In this document: one piece after another, positions 18,766-26,655 of the stretch
Layout of the letters: each line of letters begins with the position of its first letter
How positions within the stretch are numbered: position 1 is the first letter of the stretch
Assembly: GCF_017592335.1 (NCBI RefSeq)
Contig: NZ_JACNMP010000022.1
Coordinates: 1-56,047 of the forward strand
Reading direction: 5' to 3'
DNA length: 56,047 nt
DNA from: Pseudaestuariivita rosea
GTDB lineage: Bacteria > Pseudomonadota > Alphaproteobacteria > Rhodobacterales > Rhodobacteraceae
Made by a program: the position numbers and the translations under genes
The notes under the pieces: generated by a model
Seen by the model: the letters and a program-made list of their open reading frames with translations, nothing else
Told to the model about the DNA's origin: nothing
Database searches by the model: none

Positions 18766-19265
18766 GCAGTTCCTGATCGATCCGGAAGAAATGAGCGCCG
18801 GATCACCAGCGCTCTCTGAAAGTAATAGTCCCTGAGGCTACCGTCGAACTTACCGCTCTTGAGGCAGCATCGTTTGTAGCGCCGCCCCGAACTACATGGG
18901 CAGGGATCATTTTCCTGAAGCTCCAAATCGCCCGCGCACCGTTTGAGTGCCGGTCTTGACCCGTGTTTCCGACGGGAAGGATCTGCGACGTTTAGAGATC
19001 ACCTCGAAAGGAGGCTTGATCTTCGGGTTTGATACGTTTTGCCATTGTACCCTCCATCTTAAAGTTTACCTAAAGGCCCATTAGCCTGGCGCATCCCAGA
19101 TCGACAACAGTTTTGGCAACGACATTTATATTTCCAAGCGAAGACGCTGAAGGGGCAGATCGGTCTAGCTCTTCCCCTCTGGACCTTGCTTGGGTCTTTC
19201 CCATATGGTCACATTACGTTACGGCACGGTCATGTTTACCCAGCCATGGCACGAAGGGGAATTAG
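18766..19265. other. 500-base spacer between topA and the CoA-transferase operon
   Basis: The left half carries the remains of a SEC-C motif gene on the minus strand, described separately. The right half (about 19,046-19,265) contains no gene that I can support; it should hold the promoter of the CoA-transferase operon, and ends with a GAAGGGGAA ribosome-binding site six bases or so before the GTG start. No terminator hairpin for topA was seen. Confidence 0.7.
18816..19045 (-). pseudogene. Frameshifted SEC-C zinc-finger small protein
   Basis: Reading leftward from ATG at 19045 gives MAKRIKPE, and the frame then closes at a TAA about 30 bases on. One base later in phase the sequence continues [19 protein letters not shown] and on to TVRG, then closes again. 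The third frame resumes from about 18,929 with [20 protein letters not shown], then CCLKSG and RDYYF. The last part is a SEC-C zinc-binding motif (CPC...CC, metal ligands intact). Joined across two single-base insertions (near 19,021 and 18,930) this is one small SEC-C protein, so I call it a pseudogene. GGAGGG precedes the start. Sequencing error at both points is the alternative. Confidence 0.75.
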
Positions 19266-19961
19266 GTGAAAAAAATTTACGCGAATGCGACTGAGGCGCT
19301 TGATGGGCTTCTGTTCGATGGCATGTTCATTGCCGCCGGGGGCTTCGGGCTGTGCGGGATACCCGAGCTTTTGCTGCAGGCGATCAAGGACGCCGGGACA
19401 AAGGATTTGACCTTTGCCTCGAACAACGCGGGTGTTGATGATTTCGGCATTGGTATCCTGCTGCAGACGCGGCAGGTGAAAAAGATGATCAGCTCATACG
19501 TGGGTGAAAACGCTGAATTCATGCGCCAGTATTTGTCGGGTGAGCTTGAGCTGGAATTCAACCCACAAGGCACATTGGCTGAACGCATGCGGGCGGGCGG
19601 CTGCGGCATTCCGGGCTTTTACACCAAAACGGGTGTGGGCACCGTGATCGCCGATGGCAAGGAACACAAGGATTTCAACGGCGAGACGTATATTATGGAA
19701 GAGGGCATTTTTGCCGATCTATCCATCGTGAAGGCTTGGAAAGCTGATGAAACAGGTAATCTGATCTTCCGCAAGACCGCACGCAATTTCAATCCACCCG
19801 CCGCCATGTGTGGTAAGGTTTGCGTGGTTGAGGTCGAAGAGATCGTACCAACCGGCAGTCTGAATCCCGACCATATTCATTTACCCGGTATCTACGTGCA
19901 CCGCCTGATCCAGGGCGAACATGAAAAGCGCATTGAACAGCGTACCACGCGCGCAGCCTAA
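19266..19961 (+). CDS. scoA: 3-oxoacid CoA-transferase subunit A
   Basis: Alpha subunit of a two-subunit CoA-transferase of the succinyl-CoA:3-ketoacid type, used to activate acetoacetate during ketone-body or polyhydroxybutyrate breakdown. Family motifs: IAAGGFGLCGIPELLLQAI near residues 21-39, the ELEFNPQGTLAERMRAGGCGIPGFYTKTGVGT block cut here into its usual parts near 97-128, and CVVEVEEIVPTGSLNPDHIHLPG near 186-208. It starts with GTG after GAAGGGGAA. Length 231 residues. The beta subunit follows after one small gene, all on the same strand. Confidence 0.94.
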   Translation: MKKIYANATEALDGLLFDGMFIAAGGFGLCGIPELLLQAIKDAGTKDLTFASNNAGVDDFGIGILLQTRQVKKMISSYVGENAEFMRQYLSGELELEFNPQGTLAERMRAGGCGIPGFYTKTGVGTVIADGKEHKDFNGETYIMEEGIFADLSIVKAWKADETGNLIFRKTARNFNPPAAMCGKVCVVEVEEIVPTGSLNPDHIHLPGIYVHRLIQGEHEKRIEQRTTRAA

Positions 19962-19971
19962 GGGAATAGTT

Positions 19972-20187
19972 ATGGATCGTTTGGATGATGCCCGTCGCGC
20001 CGCCCGGGTCGAAGAATATCTGCACCGCGCCAAACGGATGACGCTGGAATTGTTTGGTGTCGACCCAACCCACGATAATTCGAATGTAACTGTCGCTTTG
20101 GCCACGGCTATGATCCATCTTGAAGCAGCCGATATTCAGGCCGAAGCCCAGGAACAGATGCTTACTATAATGAACCGGCAGACTTAG
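19972..20187 (+). CDS. Small soluble protein between the CoA-transferase subunits
   Basis: A 71-residue, mostly helical, charged protein (MDRLDDARRAARVEEYLHRA...) starting ten bases after scoA, with GGGAA before its ATG, and ending 30 bases before scoB. No family recognised, no membrane segment or cysteine pair. A longer reading from 19921 would overlap scoA and has no ribosome-binding site. Its placement inside the operon suggests co-expression with both subunits; an accessory or stability role is only a guess. Confidence 0.7.
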   Translation: MDRLDDARRAARVEEYLHRAKRMTLELFGVDPTHDNSNVTVALATAMIHLEAADIQAEAQEQMLTIMNRQT

Positions 20188-20217
20188 CCGCACAGCAGCC
20201 TGCAGAAGGAGAAGTAA

Positions 20218-20844
20218 ATGCCCTGGGACAGAAACCAGATGGCCGAACGCGCGGCGCAAGAGCTTGAAGACGGCATGTATGTCAATCTTGGGATCGGCAT
20301 CCCGACGCTTGTCGCCAATTACATACCCGATGGGATCGAGGTGACATTGCAGTCTGAAAACGGAATGTTGGGCATGGGCCCCTTCCCGACCGAAAATGAA
20401 GTTGACGCGGACCTGATCAACGCGGGCAAGCAGACGATCACCGAACTGCCGCATACGGCTTATTTCGACAGCGCGACCAGTTTCGGCATGATCCGAGGCG
20501 GTAAAATTGCCATGGCGATCCTGGGCGCGATGGAGGTAGCCGAAAATGGCGATCTGGCCAACTGGATGATTCCGGGTAAGCTGGTTAAGGGCATGGGCGG
20601 CGCGATGGATCTGGTTGCCGGTGTGGGCCGTGTCGTCGTGGTTATGGATCACACGAATAAGGCGGGTGAGTCGAAACTTCTGAAATCATGCACTCTGCCT
20701 CTGACCGGCAAAGCCGTGGTGGACCGGATCATCACAAATCTTGGCGTGCTGGACGTGGCGCACAAGGGTTTGCAAGTCGTTGAACTGGCCCCCGGTGTGA
20801 CGCGCGAAGAACTGGTTTCAGCGACCGAGGCTACTATTGTCTGA
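20218..20844 (+). CDS. scoB: 3-oxoacid CoA-transferase subunit B
   Basis: Beta subunit carrying the catalytic glutamate, which forms the glutamyl-CoA thioester; it lies in [12 protein letters not shown] near residue 47. [38 protein letters not shown] and VVMDHTNK match the family. At 208 residues it is full length. AGAAGGAGAAG forms a strong ribosome-binding site. The final codons overlap the next gene, a GNAT protein started at TTG, by eight bases. Confidence 0.95.
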   Translation: MPWDRNQMAERAAQELEDGMYVNLGIGIPTLVANYIPDGIEVTLQSENGMLGMGPFPTENEVDADLINAGKQTITELPHTAYFDSATSFGMIRGGKIAMAILGAMEVAENGDLANWMIPGKLVKGMGGAMDLVAGVGRVVVVMDHTNKAGESKLLKSCTLPLTGKAVVDRIITNLGVLDVAHKGLQVVELAPGVTREELVSATEATIV

Positions 20845-21121
20845 AGTTCATAAAGAAATTGATGGCTCCAAGGGTCGGTATTTCATCCAACAAGACGGCC
20901 AAGAAGCCGAGCTGACGTTTTCCGTCCTGTCCGCCAGCACCATCATCGCCGATCATACCGGCGTGCCGGAAGAGCTACGGGGAACTGGATTAGGTCATGT
21001 CCTGGTCGAACGTATGGTTCAGGATGCACGGCAGAACGGCTTCAAGATCGTTCCGCTTTGCCCGTTCGTGAACGCGCAGCGACAAAAACACCCCGATTGG
21101 GCAGATGTCTTTCAGGTCTAG
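20837..21121 (+). CDS. YjdJ/GNAT-like small N-acetyltransferase
   Basis: A 94-residue minimal GNAT-fold protein of the group often annotated GNAT family or DUF-type N-acetyltransferase. After a beta-hairpin start ([18 protein letters not shown]), the acetyl-CoA loop appears as [19 protein letters not shown], and the conserved ending [18 protein letters not shown] is typical. It starts at TTG overlapping the scoB stop, so it is translationally coupled to the CoA-transferase. Substrate is unknown; members of this small subgroup may act on small metabolites or proteins. Confidence 0.85.
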   Translation: MSEVHKEIDGSKGRYFIQQDGQEAELTFSVLSASTIIADHTGVPEELRGTGLGHVLVERMVQDARQNGFKIVPLCPFVNAQRQKHPDWADVFQV

Positions 21122-21256
21122 TTAGCAGATCTGCGGCGGTCTTTTTTGCGAAGACCGTACGCAACACAACTTAGTGCATTGATTCGAAAACGCTTGTGAG
21201 ATTGGGCACTTGTGGTAAGGCGCCTGATACGAAAACCTGTTTCTTGAGCAGTATGG

Positions 21257-22240
21257 ATGAGTAACGCAGGCACCCCTGACGTCCGAACACCAAGCCGGAA
21301 CTGGCGCGATATCGCGCTGATGATAGTGCTATTGGCGCTGATGATTGGCGGTCTGGCGGGGCTTGCGGTTGCAACCGGTTGGTCCGAAACAAAAGCGCAA
21401 TTAATGCGACTGGGCGTCATCCAGATTGCCGCATTGCTGGGCCTGTCTTTGGTGAACTATCTGGCGCGCACGGTGCGTTGGCATTTCTTCGCCAGACGTC
21501 TGGGATTACCCAGTGGTGCCCTTCGCGACATACGCCATTATCTGGGCGGTTTCGCAATGAGCGCGACACCAGGCCGGGTCGGCGAACTGATCCGCATGCG
21601 CTGGCTGCGCCGCGAAACGGGTTGGAGCTATGATAGGCTTGCCCCCCTTGTTCTGGTGGATCGAGCGGCCGATCTGGCGGCCATGGCTATTATTCTGGGA
21701 TTGGCTTTGATCTTTTCTCAGACCGGGATAGCCGGCGCCATTCCCCTTGCGATTTTGGCACTGGGGACGGCCTTTGTCTTTACCCACCCCGACTTGCTGT
21801 CAAACGTCGTGACCGTTGGTTATCGAAGCACCGGGCTTTTCCCGCGTCTGATGGGCAAAGTCAGACGCGCGGCGCGATCTTTGGGGGCATTCACGACGCC
21901 TTGGACGCTTATTATAAGTGCTTTTCTGGGAATTATTGGCTGGATGGCCGAAGGCTATGCCTTTTATCTGATACTGGGATGGCTGGGCAGCAATGTCAGT
22001 TTCTGGACAGCAACCGCTATCTTTGTTTTTTCAACTCTTGCTGGTGGCTTGACCGGTGCGCCCGGTGGGGTCGGTGGGGCCGAGGCCGCAATGATCGGTC
22101 TGTTGTCCTTGAATGGTGTCTCACTTGAGACTGCAGTTGCAGCAACACTAATTATTCGTCTGGTAACATTCTGGTTCGCGATCGGTATCGGACTTTTCAT
22201 TTTTCCCATCGCAGAACGCAAAGCTGGCCTAGCGAAATAA
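21257..22240 (+). CDS. Flippase-like integral membrane protein (UPF0104/LPG synthase TM domain)
   Basis: A 327-residue protein with about eight hydrophobic segments, matching the lysylphosphatidylglycerol synthase transmembrane domain/UPF0104 group (YbhN-like). Signature pieces: NYLARTVRWHFFARRLG, GGFAMSATPGRVGELIRMRWLRR and the late GGLTGAPGGVGGAEAAMIGLL. There is no catalytic aminoacyl-transfer domain, so it is not an MprF enzyme; homologues are proposed to move lipids or polyprenol-linked sugars across the inner membrane. No operon partner is evident; its stop is 10 bases from that of the convergent transglycosylase. Confidence 0.85.
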   Translation: MSNAGTPDVRTPSRNWRDIALMIVLLALMIGGLAGLAVATGWSETKAQLMRLGVIQIAALLGLSLVNYLARTVRWHFFARRLGLPSGALRDIRHYLGGFAMSATPGRVGELIRMRWLRRETGWSYDRLAPLVLVDRAADLAAMAIILGLALIFSQTGIAGAIPLAILALGTAFVFTHPDLLSNVVTVGYRSTGLFPRLMGKVRRAARSLGAFTTPWTLIISAFLGIIGWMAEGYAFYLILGWLGSNVSFWTATAIFVFSTLAGGLTGAPGGVGGAEAAMIGLLSLNGVSLETAVAATLIIRLVTFWFAIGIGLFIFPIAERKAGLAK

Positions 22241-22249
22241 ACTCTGATT

Positions 22250-23059
22250 TCAGGTATCGCCGGACCGGATCCTTAGAACGCAAGGATCGGTCACCAATTC
22301 GGGTGGGGTTTGACACAAACCACGCGCAACAGTCCAAGCCGCCAAAACTTTGGGCACATAAGCCCGAGTCTCATTATAAGGCGGCACTCCATTGTTGCTG
22401 AGAACCGCATTTTCACCTGCGTTGTAGCCTGCCAAAGCCAAAACCGGATCCGAATTGAAACGTTCCAGTAACCAACTTAGATAAGCAACACCACCTTTGA
22501 TATTCTGATCAGGCTGCATACGATCCGTCACACCAAACCGCGCAGCCGTTGCAGGCATAAGTTGCATCAGCCCGGCTGCACCTGCTGAGCTGACGGCATC
22601 TGTCTGTCCCGAGGATTCGACACTTATAACCGCCAGGACCAACGCAGGCGAAACATTGGTTCCAACAGTTTGTTTTAGGATCTCTATGCCATGATCATCT
22701 GCGATATTTTGCAAAGTGCTCAATCGCGGAGTGCTGACACCGCTGCCCGCAGGCGCGTTGCGCAAGTGGTTCACGGCCAGCTCTAACCTGTGACCACCTG
22801 CACTTGTCATATCCGGCGATATCTCTTTCCAAAACCAAGACATAGCCAGATTGTCTTCAATAACAGACCCGTCGGGCTTTGCAGTCTCTGGGGCTGTATC
22901 TGCCTTTGGTTCAATTTGAACCGTGATGAACTTCCGGGTATCAGGCGTCGGCGGTTTCACACGTTTAAACGTAAACTCCGGAAACGGAGGAGGATCATCT
23001 GGAAAAGCAGGTGATGACAAAAGAATCACCCCTGCAAGAAGACTTGCCATTAACCGCAT
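22250..23059 (-). CDS. Lytic murein transglycosylase (SLT domain)
   Basis: Secreted enzyme that cleaves peptidoglycan glycan strands. A signal peptide (about 1-20, MRLMASLLAGVILLSSPAFP) is followed by a proline-rich, possibly disordered region to about residue 110. The SLT domain follows, with catalytic glutamate in VISVESSGQTDAVSSAGAAG and then GLMQLMPATAARFGV and the ALAGYNAGENAV motif. Length 269 residues. It is divergent from the pilin gene beside it, so it may open the wall for the Tad pilus, as such enzymes do beside other secretion machines. That role is inference from position. Confidence 0.88.
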   Translation of the reverse strand: MRLMASLLAGVILLSSPAFPDDPPPFPEFTFKRVKPPTPDTRKFITVQIEPKADTAPETAKPDGSVIEDNLAMSWFWKEISPDMTSAGGHRLELAVNHLRNAPAGSGVSTPRLSTLQNIADDHGIEILKQTVGTNVSPALVLAVISVESSGQTDAVSSAGAAGLMQLMPATAARFGVTDRMQPDQNIKGGVAYLSWLLERFNSDPVLALAGYNAGENAVLSNNGVPPYNETRAYVPKVLAAWTVARGLCQTPPELVTDPCVLRIRSGDT

Positions 23060-23404
23060 GTGCGGATCCTGCTCTTGTTATACTTGTTTCCTATTTAGTA
23101 ACGAAAACCACTTTCAGGCGAGCTTTATCCATGATCTGTGAATTCAAAAAATGTCTATTGTGCCATAAACACACCTTTAAAAGTGCCGATCGGCAAGAAA
23201 ATGTCCATTTTTTTGATTTTAAAACAGTATCTTAGGAAATTTTTTGAGTACTTTTATACATTGTTAGCGTTTGTGCACCCGCCGCCCAACTCTTGCCCCA
23301 TTCCACTGGCTATATCTTAGGCATCCAAAGCGGGCTTGGTCTTGAGAGGCTGACCATGACAGCCCTGCGATGGATAACTGAGCGATGAGTAATGGAGAAA
23401 TGTA
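23060..23404. other. 345-base divergent promoter region, transglycosylase/pilin
   Basis: AT-rich, no gene. It must contain the divergent promoters of the transglycosylase (minus) and the Flp pilin (plus). I saw no convincing sigma-70 pair and no TTAA-N7-TTAA box. The pilin ATG at 23405 is preceded by GGAGA at seven bases. The AT content matches the pilin gene rather than the transglycosylase side. Confidence 0.6.
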
Positions 23405-23605
23405 ATGCTTAAGTTCCTGAAAAATTTCCGTGACGACGAGTCCGGTGCTGTAACTGTTGACTACATTGTGTTGACTGCTGGCGTTGTGCTTTTGGCGGTC
23501 GTCGTGTTTGCATTCCTTAGAGATTCAACAACGGGGTTGGCAACCTCGATTGGTGATCGGGTTAACCAGGTTAACACCAATTTTAACACACCCCCCGCCG
23601 ACTAG
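23405..23605 (+). CDS. flp: Flp/Fap-type pilin
   Basis: Major subunit of the Tad (Flp) pilus. The 66 residues begin with a short basic leader, then DESGAVTVDYIVLTAGVVLL: the prepilin peptidase site is after the glycine, and the conserved hydrophobic stalk with V-D-Y follows. The tail (RDSTTGLATSIGDRVNQVNTNF) is followed by NTPPAD and the stop. The codons for the tail are duplicated just downstream with an 85-base offset, which places the stop codon inside the second copy. A strong terminator follows, so the pilin is probably expressed alone and highly. Confidence 0.92.
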   Translation: MLKFLKNFRDDESGAVTVDYIVLTAGVVLLAVVVFAFLRDSTTGLATSIGDRVNQVNTNFNTPPAD

Positions 23606-23678
23606 AGAATCAACAACGACACTGGCAACCTCGATTGGTGATCGGTTTAACCAAGTCAACGACAGATTTGCCGTATAA
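23517..23678 (+). repeat. Imperfect tandem duplication of the pilin 3' end (85-base offset)
   Basis: The stretch from about 23,517 (TTAGAGATTCAACAACG...) recurs from about 23,602 (CTAGAGAATCAACAACG...) and stays similar for roughly 70 bases, with an identical core GGCAACCTCGATTGGTGATC. The second copy encodes STTTLATSIGDRFNQVNDRFAV in another frame and ends with its own TAA at 23,676-23,678. Third-position-like differences suggest both copies were once translated, so the second is probably the tail of another, deleted or fused, pilin gene. Confidence 0.85.
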
Positions 23679-23700
23679 AGTTCTTTATCAGAACTTTAGA

Positions 23701-23734
23701 AAAAGCTGCGTATTTGCGCAGCTTTTTCATTTTT
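23701..23734 (+). terminator. Rho-independent terminator after the first pilin
   Basis: Perfect 11-bp stem AAAAAGCTGCG / CGCAGCTTTTT with a 6-base loop and a T-rich tail (TTTTTCATTTTT). It lies about 20 bases past the end of the duplicated pilin tail and isolates the pilin gene from the rest of the locus. Confidence 0.9.
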
Positions 23735-23876
23735 ATAAATTGATATATGCACTATCTATGGCGCCATGCATTTTGAATAAGCCAAATAAATTCATTATTT
23801 CAACACATTTAGCTCACACAAACGGCTTACTTACCCGCCAAGTTTAATAATGAAAATATAAAATACGGATATCCCA

Positions 23877-24053
23877 ATGCAAGTAATATCGTGGAATTTC
23901 TGGCGCGCTGAGGAAGGCGCAATCACCGTTGACTACATTGTTCTTACAGCAGCTGCAGTTTTTCTGGTTTTGACGCTTGTTATAGGAACAATTGGTGGCG
24001 CAACCGAAGGCTTAGCAGGTTCTATCGTAGCCGCAATTTCAAATATTATGTAG
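23877..24053 (+). CDS. Second, short Flp-type pilin
   Basis: A 58-residue open frame, MQVISWNFWRAEEGAITVDY and on to IVLTAAAVFLVLTLVIG, with the same architecture as the first pilin: short leader, E-G before the presumed cleavage site, then A-I-T-V-D-Y and a long hydrophobic stalk, and a short glycine/alanine tail. It keeps the prepilin peptidase signature but shares little else with the first pilin, so it may be a minor pilin or a pseudopilin. The ribosome-binding site is weak. It lies between the first pilin's terminator and cpaB, and its size explains why gene callers may miss it. Confidence 0.85.
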   Translation: MQVISWNFWRAEEGAITVDYIVLTAAAVFLVLTLVIGTIGGATEGLAGSIVAAISNIM

Positions 24054-24188
24054 CTTCATGTTATTTAAATGCTTGCTAAATAGAAACGGTAGTGACGTAG
24101 CGAACACTGACATTATTTCACTTAATTGACTTTGCATTACAATTAGCGTCGTTGTATTAATCGTAGCGAGCTTACAAAGGGGAATGTA

Positions 24189-25040
24189 ATGCGTTTGGTT
24201 TTCGGTATCGTACTATTGCTCGGCCTTGGGTTGGCCGGCTTTGCCGTTTATATGGCACGTGACTTTTATGCTCAACAAGAAGCACAGCTTGCAGCTGAAC
24301 GCGCAGCAAGAGCTCAGATTGTTCCGACCACAGAAGTTTATATTACAACTCGGCCGATCAGATATGGCGAGCGCCTTGGCCAAGATGATGTTGCCGCAGT
24401 CAGATGGCCTGTGGATGCCGTCCCTGAAGGCACCTTTCAAACCGCTGAAGATCTCTTCCCGAATGGCGGAAGCCAACCGCGTTATGTCTTGCGCGCCCTT
24501 GAGCAGGGTGAACCACTGATGGCTGTCAAAGTGTCTGCCCCCGGCGCTGACGCGGGCATACGATCCAGAATATCCCCTGGTATGCGTGCGTTCACGATCA
24601 ATGTGAACGTCGGCACTGGTGTTGGTGGCTTACTAAGGCCCGGTGACAAGGTCGACGTAAGTTGGACAGGTAGGTCGCCGACAACGGGTCAGACGATTAC
24701 GCAACAGATTGAAAGCGGCGTTGAGATTATTGCTATTGACCAATCTGCAGATCCAGACTTCGAAGGGACCCAGATTGCGCGGACAGTGACCGTCGAAGCA
24801 ACATCAGAACAGGTTCTAAGACTGCAGGCGGCCCAAAATATCGGAACTCTTTCTCTATCGCTTATCGGTTTGGGCGAAGATATAAACGCCGCCGCGACAG
24901 CTGGGTCAACGACAACAATCAACGCGAATGATGTCCTTGGGATTCAAGCCCCGGAAGCTATCCAACAAGAAGAAAGATGTTACCAGACTGTCAGGCGAGG
25001 CGCCCAGACTGAAAGAATAGAAATTCCCTGCACAAACTAA
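24189..25040 (+). CDS. cpaB: Tad pilus assembly protein CpaB/RcpC
   Basis: Periplasmic, membrane-anchored protein that helps the secretin of Tad pili. The N-terminal membrane anchor (LVFGIVLLLGLGLAGFAVYM) is followed by an SAF domain (about 50-115: VYITTRPIRYGERLGQDDV...) and the CpaB C-terminal region with GMRAFTINVNVGTGVGGLLRPGDKVD cut short by a conserved VDVSW strand. Length 283 residues. AAGGGG precedes the ATG. A terminator follows, so it is separated from cpaC, which in many loci directly follows. Confidence 0.93.
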   Translation: MRLVFGIVLLLGLGLAGFAVYMARDFYAQQEAQLAAERAARAQIVPTTEVYITTRPIRYGERLGQDDVAAVRWPVDAVPEGTFQTAEDLFPNGGSQPRYVLRALEQGEPLMAVKVSAPGADAGIRSRISPGMRAFTINVNVGTGVGGLLRPGDKVDVSWTGRSPTTGQTITQQIESGVEIIAIDQSADPDFEGTQIARTVTVEATSEQVLRLQAAQNIGTLSLSLIGLGEDINAAATAGSTTTINANDVLGIQAPEAIQQEERCYQTVRRGAQTERIEIPCTN

Positions 25041-25057
25041 AAACTTCATGCCGGAGT

Positions 25058-25090
25058 AAAACGCCACTAAATGCAGTGGCGTTTTTTTTT
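25058..25090 (+). terminator. Rho-independent terminator after cpaB
   Basis: An 11-bp stem AAAACGCCACT / AGTGGCGTTTT, 6-base loop, then a run of nine T. Located 18 bases after the cpaB stop. It implies that cpaC has its own promoter in the 156 bases that follow. Confidence 0.93.
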
Positions 25091-25246
25091 AATACCACTA
25101 CAAATGTGTAATTGTTGCAGTGGAATCACATAAACTTTTCCCCGCAACACATTGATTCTTGCAATAAATCCCGAAATCGCGCACTGTGCACATAATCGCA
25201 GGCGTTAGACCTGTTTAAACTGGGCGTGATCGGAGAGGCAGGTCAC

Positions 25247-26641
25247 ATGAAATATACAAAACTGTTTAAGGCAGCCCTTTTGGGGTTTGCTGTTACCTTT
25301 GCTACGATTCCTACGGGGGTTAGTGCAGAAACATTACGCATAATGCGTGGTGCTCCATCGAGTGCGTTGAACGTGCCGATGAGTCGGGCTGTGGTCGTCG
25401 AAAGTGACGTCCCATTTGCCGAACTCAGTATTGCCAACCCGGCAATCGCTGACATCTCAACATTATCAGATCGCACGATCTATGTGTTGGGTAAGGAACC
25501 AGGTCGCACGACACTAACCCTTTTGGGTGGTGACGGTCGCTTGATTTCAAATGTTGAAATTCGCGTGGGTCCTGATCTGGGCGAATTCAAGGAACGTCTT
25601 CGTCAGATCCTTCCTGGTGAAAATATCGAAGTGCGTACCGCTAACGACGGTATCGTTCTATCTGGCGTTGTTTCAAGCACAGCAAGACTTGATCGCGCGC
25701 TGGACCTAGCTGAACGCTATGCACCTGGTCGCGTTTCCAATCTGATGATGGTTGGTGGCACACAACAGGTTATGCTGAAAGTACGTTTTGCAGAGATGCA
25801 GCGGACAGCGGCGAAAGCGTTGGGATCACGATTGCGTATAATCGATGGTGATCCTGCACCAGGAAATGTTGAAGATCCAAGACCAGACGCAACTCTTGGT
25901 GGACGTGCTCTTGAATCTCCACCAAATACTGCACAACTCACTTTTGGTATTGGTGATTATCAGGTTGAGTGGCTTTTGGAAGCGCTTGAATCAAAAGGGG
26001 TGGTCAGAACACTTGCAGAGCCAAATCTAGTTGCACTTTCCGGTCAGGAAGCTCGTTTCTTGGCAGGCGGTGAATATCCTGTCGCGGTAGCACAGGATGA
26101 AGACACCGTCACAGTTGAGTTCAAGCCGTTCGGTGTCGAATTGAACTTTATACCACGCGTTGTGGACGGTGATACAATCAATTTGTCACTTGAAGCTGCA
26201 GTAAGTTCGATTGACACTTCAATCAGTTTCTCTTCAGCCGCAGATGGCATCGAAATCTTCGGTTTCCGCAGACGCGAGGCGCAAACGACTGTTGAGATGC
26301 GTGATGGTGAAAGCTTTGCAATCGCTGGTCTTTTGGAAGACAATTTTAACAACTCGCAAACGCAAACTCCGTGGCTGGGTGATGTTCCAATCTTGGGCAG
26401 CCTGTTCCGGAGTGCTCAGTTCGAGCGTGGTCAGTCTGAACTGGTGATCGTCATAACACCACATCTGGTCACCCCAACTCGTGGTGAAGCGCTGGCCTTG
26501 CCAACCGACCGTGTCACACTGCCAACGGAAGCTGAATTCTTCCTGAACGGTCGTGCACAAGGTCCTTTGCGGGCTGGTAGCGTCGAGGCAGAAGTTGCCA
26601 AACAGGACTTCAACGGGTCCTATGGCTACGTAATGGACTAA
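25247..26641 (+). CDS. cpaC: Tad pilus secretin CpaC/RcpA
   Basis: Forms the outer membrane channel for the pilus. The signal peptide (MKYTKLFKAALLGFAVTFAT...VSA) supports the ATG at 25247 rather than a GTG seven codons earlier. An N-terminal pilus-formation domain with FAELSIANPAIADISTLSDR is followed by a BON-like domain (GIVLSGVVSSTARLDRALDL), then the secretin domain (about 200-420) with VVRTLAEPNLVALSGQEA, the FLAGGEYPV strand, the PWLGDVPILGSLFRS loop and ELVIVITPHLV. Length 464 residues. The stop is 15 bases before the OmpA-type lipoprotein gene, which is in the same unit. Confidence 0.95.
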   Translation: MKYTKLFKAALLGFAVTFATIPTGVSAETLRIMRGAPSSALNVPMSRAVVVESDVPFAELSIANPAIADISTLSDRTIYVLGKEPGRTTLTLLGGDGRLISNVEIRVGPDLGEFKERLRQILPGENIEVRTANDGIVLSGVVSSTARLDRALDLAERYAPGRVSNLMMVGGTQQVMLKVRFAEMQRTAAKALGSRLRIIDGDPAPGNVEDPRPDATLGGRALESPPNTAQLTFGIGDYQVEWLLEALESKGVVRTLAEPNLVALSGQEARFLAGGEYPVAVAQDEDTVTVEFKPFGVELNFIPRVVDGDTINLSLEAAVSSIDTSISFSSAADGIEIFGFRRREAQTTVEMRDGESFAIAGLLEDNFNNSQTQTPWLGDVPILGSLFRSAQFERGQSELVIVITPHLVTPTRGEALALPTDRVTLPTEAEFFLNGRAQGPLRAGSVEAEVAKQDFNGSYGYVMD

Positions 26642-26655
26642 GGGGCTTGAGAGCT

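Noticed and set aside
18591-18926. 111-codon SEC-C frame as an intact gene
   Set aside because: Only the first 38 residues are SEC-C; the remainder is antisense to topA. Joining upstream frames gives a better explanation as a frameshifted pseudogene.
19789-20652. 287-codon open frame opposite the CoA-transferase genes
   Set aside because: Crosses two well-supported genes and a spacer; histidine-rich shadow translation.
21137-21157. Hairpin CGGTCTT...AAGACCG after the GNAT gene as a terminator
   Set aside because: The T-run is in the loop rather than after the stem, so it does not fit the rho-independent pattern.
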